DNA of 57,222 nt from Actinomyces dentalis DSM 19115 (GTDB lineage Bacteria; Actinomycetota; Actinomycetes; Actinomycetales; Actinomycetaceae), in the NCBI RefSeq assembly GCF_000429225.1, contig NZ_AUBL01000027.1, positions 1-57,222 of the forward strand, in the 5' to 3' direction. The translations under genes and the position numbers were made by a program. The notes beneath the pieces are model-generated. The model did no database searches, had not been told where the DNA came from, and saw nothing but the letters and a program-made list of their open reading frames with translations. This document shows, piece after piece, positions 5,950 through 14,476 of this stretch. How positions within the stretch are numbered: the stretch's first letter is position 1; each line of letters starts with the position of its first letter.

Positions 5950-8166
5950 ATGCCCGCCGACGACGCCCCTGACACCGCCCCGGCCGACCCGCCATCGACT
6001 CCGGCCGACGACCCGGTCCCCGCGACCAGCCCGGACTCTTCAACCGACCCGGCGCCGGCCCCGATCGCCCCGGACTCCCCGACCGACCCGGCCCGGGCCG
6101 CTGAGCACTCGCCGTCGGAGCCGGCCTCCCTTCCGGCGCCGAACCGCGCCGACGCCCCTCGCCCGCGCCGCCGCGGTCCCGGCCCCGCCCGCCGGCGGGC
6201 CGCCTCCACGGGCTTCCTCCTGGGCTCCCTCGCCGCCCTCCTCGGCGCGGTCGTTCTCGCCGTCGTCCGGTACCGGCAGATGCCCAGCGAGGCCGTGAAG
6301 GACTACATCCTGTGGGGCGTGGGCGGCGGGCTCGTCCTCGCATGGGCGCTGTGCGCAAGCGTCAGGCGAATCCGGATCCTCGCCTGGTGCGTCCGCGCCG
6401 TTCTGCTCGCGGCCACCGGCATCCCCATCGCCCTCGCTCTGCGCAGGTGGTGGGAGATCCAATGCGAGACGACCGTCCCGCCCCGCTACCTCCCCGCCAT
6501 CGCCGCCGCCTTCCTGGCCGGGTGCCTCTTCGGCGTCTGCGCGCTCCGCCCCGTCCCCGCACCGCCCCGACGGCGTCGCGCCGGGCGGGCACCCGGATCC
6601 GCCGCCCGCCGCGCGGCCCGCCGCTCGCGTCCGGCCGCGAGCGGGCGCCGTCCCTGCCGGCTCCTGCGCGCCATCCCCGCCCCGCGCGCCCTGGCGGTCG
6701 GCGCCGTCGGCTTCCTCGTCCCCGTGCTGGCCTGCACCGGGTTGGCCGTCCTGCCCTCCACCCTCGTCCGCCCGGAGATCAGCACGACGGCGCCCGCCCC
6801 CGCGGCGATCCCCGCCCGCCCCCGGGCCGCCGCCGGAGAGCTCGCCTGGACGCGCCTGGTGGAGGACCCGCTCGACGTCGTCGCCGGGGAGGCCGGCCCC
6901 GTCGTCGTCCAATCCGGCGCCGTGAGGGGACTCGACCCGGCCACCGGCGCCGTCCGGTGGAGCTACGAGCGCCCCGGCGCCACCCTCGCCGCAGTCGACC
7001 GGGCGGATCTGCTCGGCCAGCGCTACCTCGTCACCAGCCCCGATGGCCGCTACGCCGCCCTGCGTATCGACGCCAGTTGGCAGTGGGTTCTCACCGTCGT
7101 CCTGGACACCCGCACCGGCGAGGTCACGGCCGAGCGCCCCAGCCACGAGGACGCCTCGCTCCAGCTCACCGACACCGCCGCCCTCGACGGCGACCGCGCC
7201 TTCTCCCTGGCCGACGGGCGCGACCTGTGGACACTGCCCGACCCCGACGGGAAGAGGACGAGCCTCCGGAACGCGCAGGACGAGGGGCCCGTGTCGTCCG
7301 CCGACCTCGGTCATACCGGCCAGGCCGGCCACTCGGCCTTCGTCGTCCGGGCGTGGGCGGCCGATCCCCACGGCTCCTGGGACGATCTCATCCTCATCCC
7401 CGACTCCGACCCAACCGCCACCACGCGCATCGACCACGTGCTCACCGACCCGACGGATGGGCGCTTCGCCGTCGTCGACGGCTGGACCGCCCAGCTGACC
7501 GAGGACGGGGCCCGGGCCGCCGAAGCCGATATCGCCGCCCTCGAGGAGGCCCGGGGCAAGCCCAACGCCGACGCCGGCGCTGATACCGCCGCGCAGAGCT
7601 GGCAGACGCGGGCCATTGACATCGACGCCCTGGCCGCCGGCGGCGACGGCTCCGCGGCCTCCGCCGCCCCCGCGCAGCCGGTCCCCATGGGCGCCGGCAA
7701 CGGGGTCGACCGCTGGACCTCCCTCATCTCGGGCAAGTTGCGCCTGCTCGCAAAGGGCCAGAGCGGTTCCGGGCCGGATGCTCCCACGGCGGGCGCCGTA
7801 TTCGACCCGGCGACGCGCTCCGCCCTCGCCCCCGACGCCGACCCCGGCCTGGCCTCCGCCCGGGTGGGCGTAGAAACCGTCGTTCAGCACGGCAATACCG
7901 GGGGCAGCGCCGTCGTGCGCCCCGGGGACGGCAGCGCGGGGATCACCATGCCCATCGACGACGGCTCCCTCGCAAGACCATCCGAGATGCTCGACGGCGA
8001 GTACCGTCCGGTGCCGCAGAGTCGGGTGACTCTGGAGAGCTCGAACGTCGCCGCCATGTCCGTCCCCGGCGCGACCCTCCTCATCCTGACTCCCTTCGAC
8101 GATTCGGGGTCGTCGCACTCCCCGTCGCTCATCCGCCTCTGCGCCTTCACAGGAGCCCCGTCATGA
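5950..8166 (+). CDS. Membrane-anchored PQQ-like beta-propeller protein (cassette copy 1)
   Basis: A 738-residue protein. Residues 1-80 are a Pro/Asp-rich cytoplasmic tail ending in an Arg-rich stretch. Hydrophobic segments follow at about 87-106, 119-137, 143-163, 180-199 and 247-268. The rest is extracytoplasmic with propeller-like repeats such as GAVRGLDPATGAVRWSYERP, VVLDTRTGEVTAE and FSLADGRDLWTLPD, typical of PQQ-like/WD-type blades. No enzymatic motif is visible; a scaffold or ligand-sensing role is plausible. It overlaps the following lipoprotein gene by four bases (ATGA), so the two are translationally coupled. CACACT at 5938-5943 ends six bases before the ATG, suggesting a leaderless mRNA. 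A close paralogue lies at 9754. Confidence 0.7.
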   Translation: MPADDAPDTAPADPPSTPADDPVPATSPDSSTDPAPAPIAPDSPTDPARAAEHSPSEPASLPAPNRADAPRPRRRGPGPARRRAASTGFLLGSLAALLGAVVLAVVRYRQMPSEAVKDYILWGVGGGLVLAWALCASVRRIRILAWCVRAVLLAATGIPIALALRRWWEIQCETTVPPRYLPAIAAAFLAGCLFGVCALRPVPAPPRRRRAGRAPGSAARRAARRSRPAASGRRPCRLLRAIPAPRALAVGAVGFLVPVLACTGLAVLPSTLVRPEISTTAPAPAAIPARPRAAAGELAWTRLVEDPLDVVAGEAGPVVVQSGAVRGLDPATGAVRWSYERPGATLAAVDRADLLGQRYLVTSPDGRYAALRIDASWQWVLTVVLDTRTGEVTAERPSHEDASLQLTDTAALDGDRAFSLADGRDLWTLPDPDGKRTSLRNAQDEGPVSSADLGHTGQAGHSAFVVRAWAADPHGSWDDLILIPDSDPTATTRIDHVLTDPTDGRFAVVDGWTAQLTEDGARAAEADIAALEEARGKPNADAGADTAAQSWQTRAIDIDALAAGGDGSAASAAPAQPVPMGAGNGVDRWTSLISGKLRLLAKGQSGSGPDAPTAGAVFDPATRSALAPDADPGLASARVGVETVVQHGNTGGSAVVRPGDGSAGITMPIDDGSLARPSEMLDGEYRPVPQSRVTLESSNVAAMSVPGATLLILTPFDDSGSSHSPSLIRLCAFTGAPS

Positions 8167-9698
8167 CGCCCGAGTCCGCACCGATATTCCCCGGTTCCCC
8201 GGCCGACCCGATGCCGGGCCCCCGGGGCGCCGTCCGACACGCAGTCCCCCGCGCGGTCCGAGGCGCCGCCCGCCGCACCGCCGTCGGCCGCATGACCCGC
8301 CGCGCGGCGCTGGCCGTCATGCTCGGCTGCGCCCCGGCGCTGGCCGCCTGCACGAGGATCGACGGCGCCGCCGGCAGCACTCCCACCGGTGCGCCGCCTC
8401 CCGCCGTCGGCTCCATGGTGCCGGAGGTGAGAGACCTGAAAGTCGACGTCAAGCAGCCCAACCAGGACGAGGAGGGATGGTCGGTCACCCTCATGCCCCA
8501 GGAGGGGCTGGAGAATGACAGGACCGTCGTGCTCCCCTCGCAGTCCGGCCCCCTGGTCGCCCTCGTCTCCAAGTACTACGACGAGTCCCTCGGAAACAGC
8601 CCCGACAGCCCCGACGCGGCCCTCATGTCGTTCGACCCGGCGGACGGCTCGCTGACGTGGGCGCGGCTGGTCTGCCTGCCCGGCGGCGCCGCACCCCACT
8701 GGGGGGATGACCTCGGCAGGCTCGAGTACCAGGTCAGGGAGGCCGCCAACCGCAGCGCCGTCGCCGTCAGCCCCGACGGCCGTCACGTGTCGGTCATCCT
8801 GCGCGCCTACGTGTCCTCCGTCCTGAGTGAGCACGTCTCGGCGGCGGCGGTCCTCGATGCGGCGAACGGCCAGGTGGTGCGCGCCGAGGAGATCCGCGGC
8901 TTCGTCGTGGCGCAGGCCCTGACCGACGACGCCCTCATCGTCCAGACCTCCAACACCCCCTACCCGGGCGCCGACAATGTTATCGCCGGGCCGGGCGCCG
9001 GCACCGGCGCGGACGCGGGAGGCTCGGGCGGCGCCGGTTCCACGCTCACCGCCTTCCCCCTGGCCGACCCCCAGGCCCCGCCCACCACCGGGTCGACGCC
9101 CCTGTGGCTGCTGGGAGCGACCCACGACTCCCTCATCCTGGGCGCCGCCCGCATCGACCCCGAATGCCTCGAGGGGAACTGCCTGGGCTACCGGGCCGCC
9201 CTCGCGACCGCAACGGGCCAGACCACCGGGCAGATCGACGGCGTCTACGCCGTCCACCCCAGCGGCCTCCTCGAGCGCTTCACCGGCGGGGAGGCGGACG
9301 ACGACTTCCTCACGCGCGCGGCTCAGAGCAAGAACCCGGACCTGACCCGCGGCACGCCGGACCCGGACGAGGATCTGAGCCGGCGGCAGGCGTGGGTCGC
9401 GCTGGGCCGCGAGCTGCTCGACCCCGCCTCGGGCGCCGCCGCCGACATCACCGGCCTCACCCTCTCCGACGTGCCGACGGCGACCACGTGGATCACGGCC
9501 CGCTGGAGGCCCGCATGGTCGAAGGGGGACAGGGATCTGAGCTTCACCCCCGAGGCGGACGGCTGGATGGCGGCGCCCGGCGACCCGGTGAGCACCGAGC
9601 CGACCATGACAATGAACTGCGCCGGCAAACTGTCCGCGGACTCGTCGGTCATCACCGTGTCCCTGACCCGGACCCCGTTCACCGGCCGCCCCGCCTAG
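8163..9698 (+). CDS. Predicted lipoprotein with propeller-like repeats (cassette copy 1)
   Basis: A 511-residue protein overlapping the upstream gene by ATGA. A twin-Arg/hydrophobic leader (MTRRAALAVMLGCAPALAAC) ends in a lipobox with Cys63 counted from ATG 8163; an in-frame ATG at 8292 would place the leader at the very N-terminus, but the ATGA overlap favours 8163. The mature part carries repeats such as VAVSPDGRHVSVILRAY, AVLDAANGQVVRAEEIRG and YRAALATATGQTTGQIDGVY, resembling propeller blades. It is predicted to be anchored on the outer face of the membrane beside its membrane partner. Function unknown. A paralogue with the same arrangement lies at 11847-13277. Confidence 0.7.
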   Translation: MTPESAPIFPGSPADPMPGPRGAVRHAVPRAVRGAARRTAVGRMTRRAALAVMLGCAPALAACTRIDGAAGSTPTGAPPPAVGSMVPEVRDLKVDVKQPNQDEEGWSVTLMPQEGLENDRTVVLPSQSGPLVALVSKYYDESLGNSPDSPDAALMSFDPADGSLTWARLVCLPGGAAPHWGDDLGRLEYQVREAANRSAVAVSPDGRHVSVILRAYVSSVLSEHVSAAAVLDAANGQVVRAEEIRGFVVAQALTDDALIVQTSNTPYPGADNVIAGPGAGTGADAGGSGGAGSTLTAFPLADPQAPPTTGSTPLWLLGATHDSLILGAARIDPECLEGNCLGYRAALATATGQTTGQIDGVYAVHPSGLLERFTGGEADDDFLTRAAQSKNPDLTRGTPDPDEDLSRRQAWVALGRELLDPASGAAADITGLTLSDVPTATTWITARWRPAWSKGDRDLSFTPEADGWMAAPGDPVSTEPTMTMNCAGKLSADSSVITVSLTRTPFTGRPA

Positions 9699-9753
9699 CC
9701 ATCGCCGCTCCGCCCCCTCCCCCTCCGCGGGAGGAACCGGGCACACTGGTGCC

Positions 9754-11850
9754 ATGCCCGCCGACGACGCCCCTGACCCCGCCCCGGCCCAGGCCGCCGG
9801 GCACTCGCCGCCGGAGCCGACCTCCCCTCCGGCGCCGAACCGCGCCGACGCCCCTCGCCCGCGCCGCCGCGCTCCCGGCCCCGCCCGCCGGCGGGCCGTC
9901 TCCACGGGCTTCCTCCTGGGCTCCCTCGCCGCCCTCGGCGTCACGATCGTCCTCGCCGTCGTCCGGCACCGGCAGATGCCCTTCACGGACTTCTCGAACG
10001 CGACGTCCTGCATCGTGTACGGCGTACTCGGCGGGCTCATCCTCCTGCCCGCGCTGGCGGCGGTCGAACAATTCCGAACCGTCGTCAGGTGCATCTGGGC
10101 GATCCTGTTCCTGGGAGCGTGCGTCCCCGCCGCCCTCCCGCTGCGCGACTGGTGGAAGATCTACCGTCAGACCACCGTTCCGCCGCACTATCTCGCCGCG
10201 CTCGCCGCCGCCTACCTGGCCGCGGGGCTCCTCATCGTCCACATATTCCGTATCGCCTCCGTCCGGTTCCGACGCCGCGCCGAGCGACCGGCCAGATCCG
10301 TCGCCCGCGGCGCGCTCCGTCGCCACCGTCCGCCCGCGATCCGCCGCCGGCTCGCGCGCCCGGCCCCCGCCCCGCGCGTCCTGGCGGTCGGCGCCGTCGG
10401 CTTCCTCGTCCCCGTGCTGGCCTGCACCGGGTTGGCCGTCCTGCCCTCCGTCCTCGTCCGCCCGGAGATCAGCACGACGGCACCCGTCCCCGCGGCGATC
10501 CCCGCCCGACCCGAGGCGGTCTCCGGAGAGCTCGCCTGGACGCGCCTGGTGGAGGACCCGCTCGACGTCGTCGCCGGGGAGGCCGGCCCCGTCGTCGTCC
10601 AATCCGGCGCCGTGAGGGGACTCGACCCGACCACCGGCGCCGTCCGGTGGAGCTACGAGCGCCCCGGCGCAGACTTCATCCGCATCAACGGGGAGAGCGG
10701 TCTCGTCGGCGAGCGGCACATTGTCACCAGCCCCAACGGCCGCTACGCCGCCCTGCGGGTCGGCACCGACCGTCAGTCAGCCCTCACCGTCGTCCTGGAC
10801 ACCCGCACCGGCCGGGTCACGGCCGAGCACCCCGGCGGTGACCGCTCCTCACTCCAGCTCACCGACACCGCCGCCCTCGACGGCGACCGCGCCTTCTCCC
10901 TGATCGACGGACGCGACCTGTGGACGCTGCCCGACCCCGACGGGAAGGACAGCCGGTCCTACGATTCCGGCTACACCGGCTCGGCGGGCCACTCGACCTT
11001 CATCGGCTACGACGACCCGGGGCAGTTCCGGCCGGGCACCTGGGACGATCTCATCCTCATACCCGACGCCGATCCGACCGCCGCCACGCGCATCGACCAC
11101 GTCCTCACCGACCCGACGAATCGGCGCTTCGTCATCGTCGACGGCTGGACCGCCCAGCTGACCGGGGAGGGGGCCCGGGCCGCCGAGGCCACGCTCGCCG
11201 CCATCCGGGAGGCCCGCGCCGCCGCCCGAACCGCCCGCACCAACAGCGCCGACGCCGAGCCCGTCATGATGGGCTGGCAGACGCAGGCCGTCAATATCGA
11301 CGCCCTGGCCGGCTCCGCCGCCGAGGCCGGCACGGCGCCCGTCCCCATGGGGATCAGCAGCGGGATCAACAGCGGCGCCTCCCTCGCCTCGGGCGACCTG
11401 TGCCTGGTCGGGCAGCACCCGAGCGACCTCTCCATGGAAAACCCCGACCCCGGCGACGACCGGGTCGCCGCGGTGAGCTCCCTGCTGGACACGGCCACGC
11501 GCACCGTCCGCACCCCCGAGACCGACCCCGGACTCGCCTCCGCCGAGGTCGGCATCGAAGCCACCGTCCACAACGGGAGCGCCACCGGCAGCGTCGTCGT
11601 GCGCCCCGGGAACGGCGGCGCGCCGATCAGCGCGCCGATCGGCGAGGGCTCCGCCCTCGACCCGAGCAGCACTCCCGACGACAGGCGCCCGCCGGCGCAG
11701 CAGCTGCAAAACGCTCTGACGCGCCGAGGCACCGCCGCCCTCACCGTCCCCGGCGCGACCCTTCTCATAGTGATCCCCTCCGGTCACCCGATCTACTCGA
11801 CTCCGGCACCGCCCATCCGGATCTACGCCGTCCCGGGAGGTTTCCCGTGA
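9754..11850 (+). CDS. Membrane-anchored PQQ-like beta-propeller protein (cassette copy 2)
   Basis: A 698-residue paralogue of the 5950 protein. The N-terminus (MPADDAPDPAPAQAAGHS), the membrane block and most propeller repeats (VEDPLDVVAGEAGPVVVQSG, GAVRWSYERPG) are nearly unchanged. The cytoplasmic tail is shorter and the central region more divergent. The upstream sequence is also duplicated: GAGGAACCGGGCACACTGGT, with CACACT at 9742-9747 ending six bases before ATG 9754, as in copy 1. The gene ends GTGA, overlapping the next gene by four bases. The cassette therefore arose by tandem duplication including its promoter, then diverged. Its biochemical role is unknown. Confidence 0.7.
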   Translation: MPADDAPDPAPAQAAGHSPPEPTSPPAPNRADAPRPRRRAPGPARRRAVSTGFLLGSLAALGVTIVLAVVRHRQMPFTDFSNATSCIVYGVLGGLILLPALAAVEQFRTVVRCIWAILFLGACVPAALPLRDWWKIYRQTTVPPHYLAALAAAYLAAGLLIVHIFRIASVRFRRRAERPARSVARGALRRHRPPAIRRRLARPAPAPRVLAVGAVGFLVPVLACTGLAVLPSVLVRPEISTTAPVPAAIPARPEAVSGELAWTRLVEDPLDVVAGEAGPVVVQSGAVRGLDPTTGAVRWSYERPGADFIRINGESGLVGERHIVTSPNGRYAALRVGTDRQSALTVVLDTRTGRVTAEHPGGDRSSLQLTDTAALDGDRAFSLIDGRDLWTLPDPDGKDSRSYDSGYTGSAGHSTFIGYDDPGQFRPGTWDDLILIPDADPTAATRIDHVLTDPTNRRFVIVDGWTAQLTGEGARAAEATLAAIREARAAARTARTNSADAEPVMMGWQTQAVNIDALAGSAAEAGTAPVPMGISSGINSGASLASGDLCLVGQHPSDLSMENPDPGDDRVAAVSSLLDTATRTVRTPETDPGLASAEVGIEATVHNGSATGSVVVRPGNGGAPISAPIGEGSALDPSSTPDDRRPPAQQLQNALTRRGTAALTVPGATLLIVIPSGHPIYSTPAPPIRIYAVPGGFP

Positions 11851-13277
11851 AACATGCGCGCACGACCCGCCGTCGCACGGCCCGCCGCATCACCCGCCGC
11901 GCGGCGCTGGCCGCCCTGCTCGGCTGCGCCCCGGTGCTGGCCGCCTGCAAGGGGTCGGGCGGACCCGGTGCCGGAACCGCCGGCATGCCGCCCCCCGCCG
12001 TCGGCTCCATGGTGCCGCAGGTGACGGAATTGACGGTCGACGCCGTGCAGTCCGATCGGGGCGGGGAGGGATGGCGAACCGACCTCACGTCCGAGAGGGC
12101 GGGGACCGCCAAGCTCGATATTCTCCCCACCCGGGCTGGCCCCCTGGTCTCCCTCCTCCCCTACTACTACTCCGAGAACGACTTCGACGCGGCCCTCGTG
12201 GCGCTCGACCCGGCGGACGGCTCACTGGCGTGGGCGCGGCTGATCTCCCTGCCCGACGGCGCCGCGCCCTGGTGGGCGAACTACAAGAGCGATGTGGAGG
12301 ACGAGGTCAGAAAGATCGCCGGCCGCAGCGACGTCGTCGTCAGCCCCGACGGCCGCTACGCCTCGGTCATTGTGCGCGCCTATGTCAGCCTCACCCCGGG
12401 CGAGCACGTCTCGGCGGTGGCGGTCCTCGACCGGGCGAGCGGCCGGGCGGTGCGCACCGAGGAGATCCGCGGGCTCGTCCTCGGGCAGGCCCTGACCGAC
12501 GACGCCCTGGTCATCCAGACCTCCAGCCTCCTCCACCCGGGGAGCGAGACCGTCATCGCCGGCGGGTCGGGCGGGCCCGCCGGCGGGTCAGGTGGATCCG
12601 ACGGGCCGGACACCGGCACCGGCGGCGATACGAGCTCCACGCTCACCGCCTTCCCCCTGGCCGATCCTCAGGCCCCGCCCGCCACCGGGTCGACGCCCCT
12701 GTGGCTGCTCGGGGCGACCCGCGACTCGCTCATCCTGGGGGCCTCCCGCATCGACTCCGCATGCCGCACGGGGGACTGCCTGGGCTACCGGGCTGCCCTC
12801 GCGACCGCCTCGGGCCGGGCCACCGGACAGATCGACGGCGTCTACGCCGTCCACCCCAACGGATTCCTCGAGCGCTTCACCGGCGGGAAGGCGGACGACG
12901 ACGCCCTCACGGCCGTGGCCCGGGACGCGCCCGCGAGCACGGTGAACCAGGGCGGGGAATCGAGTTGGAACCAGGTGTGGGCCGCGCTGGGCCGCGAGCT
13001 GCTCGATCCCGCCTCGGGCGCGACCGCCGACACCACCGGCTTCACCCTCTCCCATGTGCCGACGGCGAGCGGATGGATCACGACCCGCTGGAGGCCCGCG
13101 TGGTCGGAGAGTGACAGGGGCCCGGCCTTCACCCCGCAGACGGCCGGATGGATGGACGCCCCCGGTCCGGTGAGCACCGAGCCGATCATGATGCTGAGCC
13201 GCGACGGCCCGCACGAGGGCTCCTCGACCTTCACCGCGTCCCTGACCCGGACCGCGCTCACCGACCGCTCCGCCTGA
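11847..13277 (+). CDS. Predicted lipoprotein with propeller-like repeats (cassette copy 2)
   Basis: A 476-residue paralogue of the 8163 protein. The start is GTG at 11847, overlapping the upstream stop (GTGA), because the leader that follows aligns with copy 1: RRAALAALLGCAPVLAAC with lipobox Cys34. Longer frames starting upstream are Arg/Pro-rich shadows. Mature repeats (VVVSPDGRYASVIVRAY, AVLDRASGRAVRTEEIRG, YRAALATASGRATGQIDGVY) match copy 1 closely. A Gly-rich spacer near residue 235 differs between copies. It should sit on the outer membrane face with the 9754 product. It converges with the aminotransferase gene, 16 bases from its stop. Confidence 0.7.
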   Translation: MKHARTTRRRTARRITRRAALAALLGCAPVLAACKGSGGPGAGTAGMPPPAVGSMVPQVTELTVDAVQSDRGGEGWRTDLTSERAGTAKLDILPTRAGPLVSLLPYYYSENDFDAALVALDPADGSLAWARLISLPDGAAPWWANYKSDVEDEVRKIAGRSDVVVSPDGRYASVIVRAYVSLTPGEHVSAVAVLDRASGRAVRTEEIRGLVLGQALTDDALVIQTSSLLHPGSETVIAGGSGGPAGGSGGSDGPDTGTGGDTSSTLTAFPLADPQAPPATGSTPLWLLGATRDSLILGASRIDSACRTGDCLGYRAALATASGRATGQIDGVYAVHPNGFLERFTGGKADDDALTAVARDAPASTVNQGGESSWNQVWAALGRELLDPASGATADTTGFTLSHVPTASGWITTRWRPAWSESDRGPAFTPQTAGWMDAPGPVSTEPIMMLSRDGPHEGSSTFTASLTRTALTDRSA

Positions 13278-13293
13278 ACCGCCGCCCGCCCCT

Positions 13294-14376
13294 TCACCGG
13301 AAACGGCGGAGGAGAGGGGAGGTGGCGGCGGCCGCCAGGACGCGGTCGTTCTCCCCGGGGGTCCCCACGCTCACCCGCACGCCCTCGCCGGCGAAGGGAC
13401 GCACCAGAATCCCGGCGGCCCGGAAGTGGTCGGCCAGCGCCGTCGTCTCCGGCCCGACGCCGAGCCAGAAGAAGTTGCCCTGCGTCTCGGGCACGGCCCA
13501 GCCCTGCTCGCGCAGCCCCGCCACCACCCGGTCCCGCTCGGCGGCCACCAGCCCCGCGCGCCGCGCGGTCTCGGCCAGGGCGGCCGGCTCCAGGGCCGCC
13601 AGCGCGGCCGCCTGAGCGGGCAGGCAGACGCCGAAGGGCGTGGTCACCGAGCGGATCGCCGAGATGATCCCGCTCTCGCCCACCAGGTAGCCCACCCGCA
13701 TCCCGGCCAGGGCGTGGGCCTTGGAGAAGGTGCGCGAGACCACGAGGTTGGGGTGGCGCCCCAGCAGGGTCAGGGCGTCGCCCACCGCCGGGTCCGTGAC
13801 GAAGTCGAGGTAGGCCTCGTCGACGAGCACGAGGACGTCGTCGGGCACGCCGTCGACCAGCGCCTCGAGCTCGGCCGCCCGCAGGGCCGGGCCGGTGGGG
13901 TTGTTGGGGGTGCAGACCAGGACCGCGCGGGTGCGCGGCGTGACGGCGGCGAGCATCGCCGGCACGTCGTGGCGCCCGTCCGCGGTGAGCGGCACCCGCA
14001 CCGCGCGCGCCCCGGCCACCGCCACGCAGATCGGGTAGGCCTCGAAGGACCGCCACGGCAGGACGACGTCGTCCCCCTCGTCGCAGACGGTGTCGAGGAC
14101 GTGCTGGATGAGGGCCACCGAGCCGTTGCCGACGACGACGTCGCCGGTCCCGACCCCGTGGCGGGCCGCGAGCGCGGCGACGAGGTCCTCCCCGGTCATC
14201 TGCGGGTAGCGGTTGACGCCGCCCGCCGCCCGGCGGATCGCCTCGACGACGCCCTCCTGGGCGGGGTAGGGCAGCTCGTTGCTGGACAGCTTGGCGGTGT
14301 CGGGGCCGGCGGGGCGGGCCCCGGGGATGTAGGCGGGCAGGGTGGCGACGGCCTTGCGGATGTGGAGGCGGCTCAT
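13294..14376 (-). CDS. hisC: Histidinol-phosphate/aromatic aminotransferase
   Basis: A 360-residue PLP-dependent fold-type I aminotransferase. Key elements: SSNELPYPAQ near residue 32, GNGSVALI at 83-90, CTPNNPTGP at 155-163, DEAYLDF at 186-192 and the PLP lysine K219 in RTFSKAHALAGMRVGY. HisC converts imidazole-acetol phosphate to histidinol phosphate; many actinobacterial homologues instead act as general aromatic transaminases, and this gene stands outside a his operon, so either role is possible. Start ATG 14376 is preferred because the family N-terminus begins here and GAGGAT lies exactly six bases upstream; a longer frame from 14499 adds only low-complexity residues. Confidence 0.85.
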   Translation of the reverse strand: MSRLHIRKAVATLPAYIPGARPAGPDTAKLSSNELPYPAQEGVVEAIRRAAGGVNRYPQMTGEDLVAALAARHGVGTGDVVVGNGSVALIQHVLDTVCDEGDDVVLPWRSFEAYPICVAVAGARAVRVPLTADGRHDVPAMLAAVTPRTRAVLVCTPNNPTGPALRAAELEALVDGVPDDVLVLVDEAYLDFVTDPAVGDALTLLGRHPNLVVSRTFSKAHALAGMRVGYLVGESGIISAIRSVTTPFGVCLPAQAAALAALEPAALAETARRAGLVAAERDRVVAGLREQGWAVPETQGNFFWLGVGPETTALADHFRAAGILVRPFAGEGVRVSVGTPGENDRVLAAAATSPLLRRFR

Positions 14377-14476
14377 GGCCCCATCCTCGCACCGGCGGGG
14401 CGCCGCCGGAATCGGTCCGGCGGCGGGCCAGTCCGGGGGCGGGGCGCCGCAGGGGCCGACCGCTCCGGCCCGCCCG

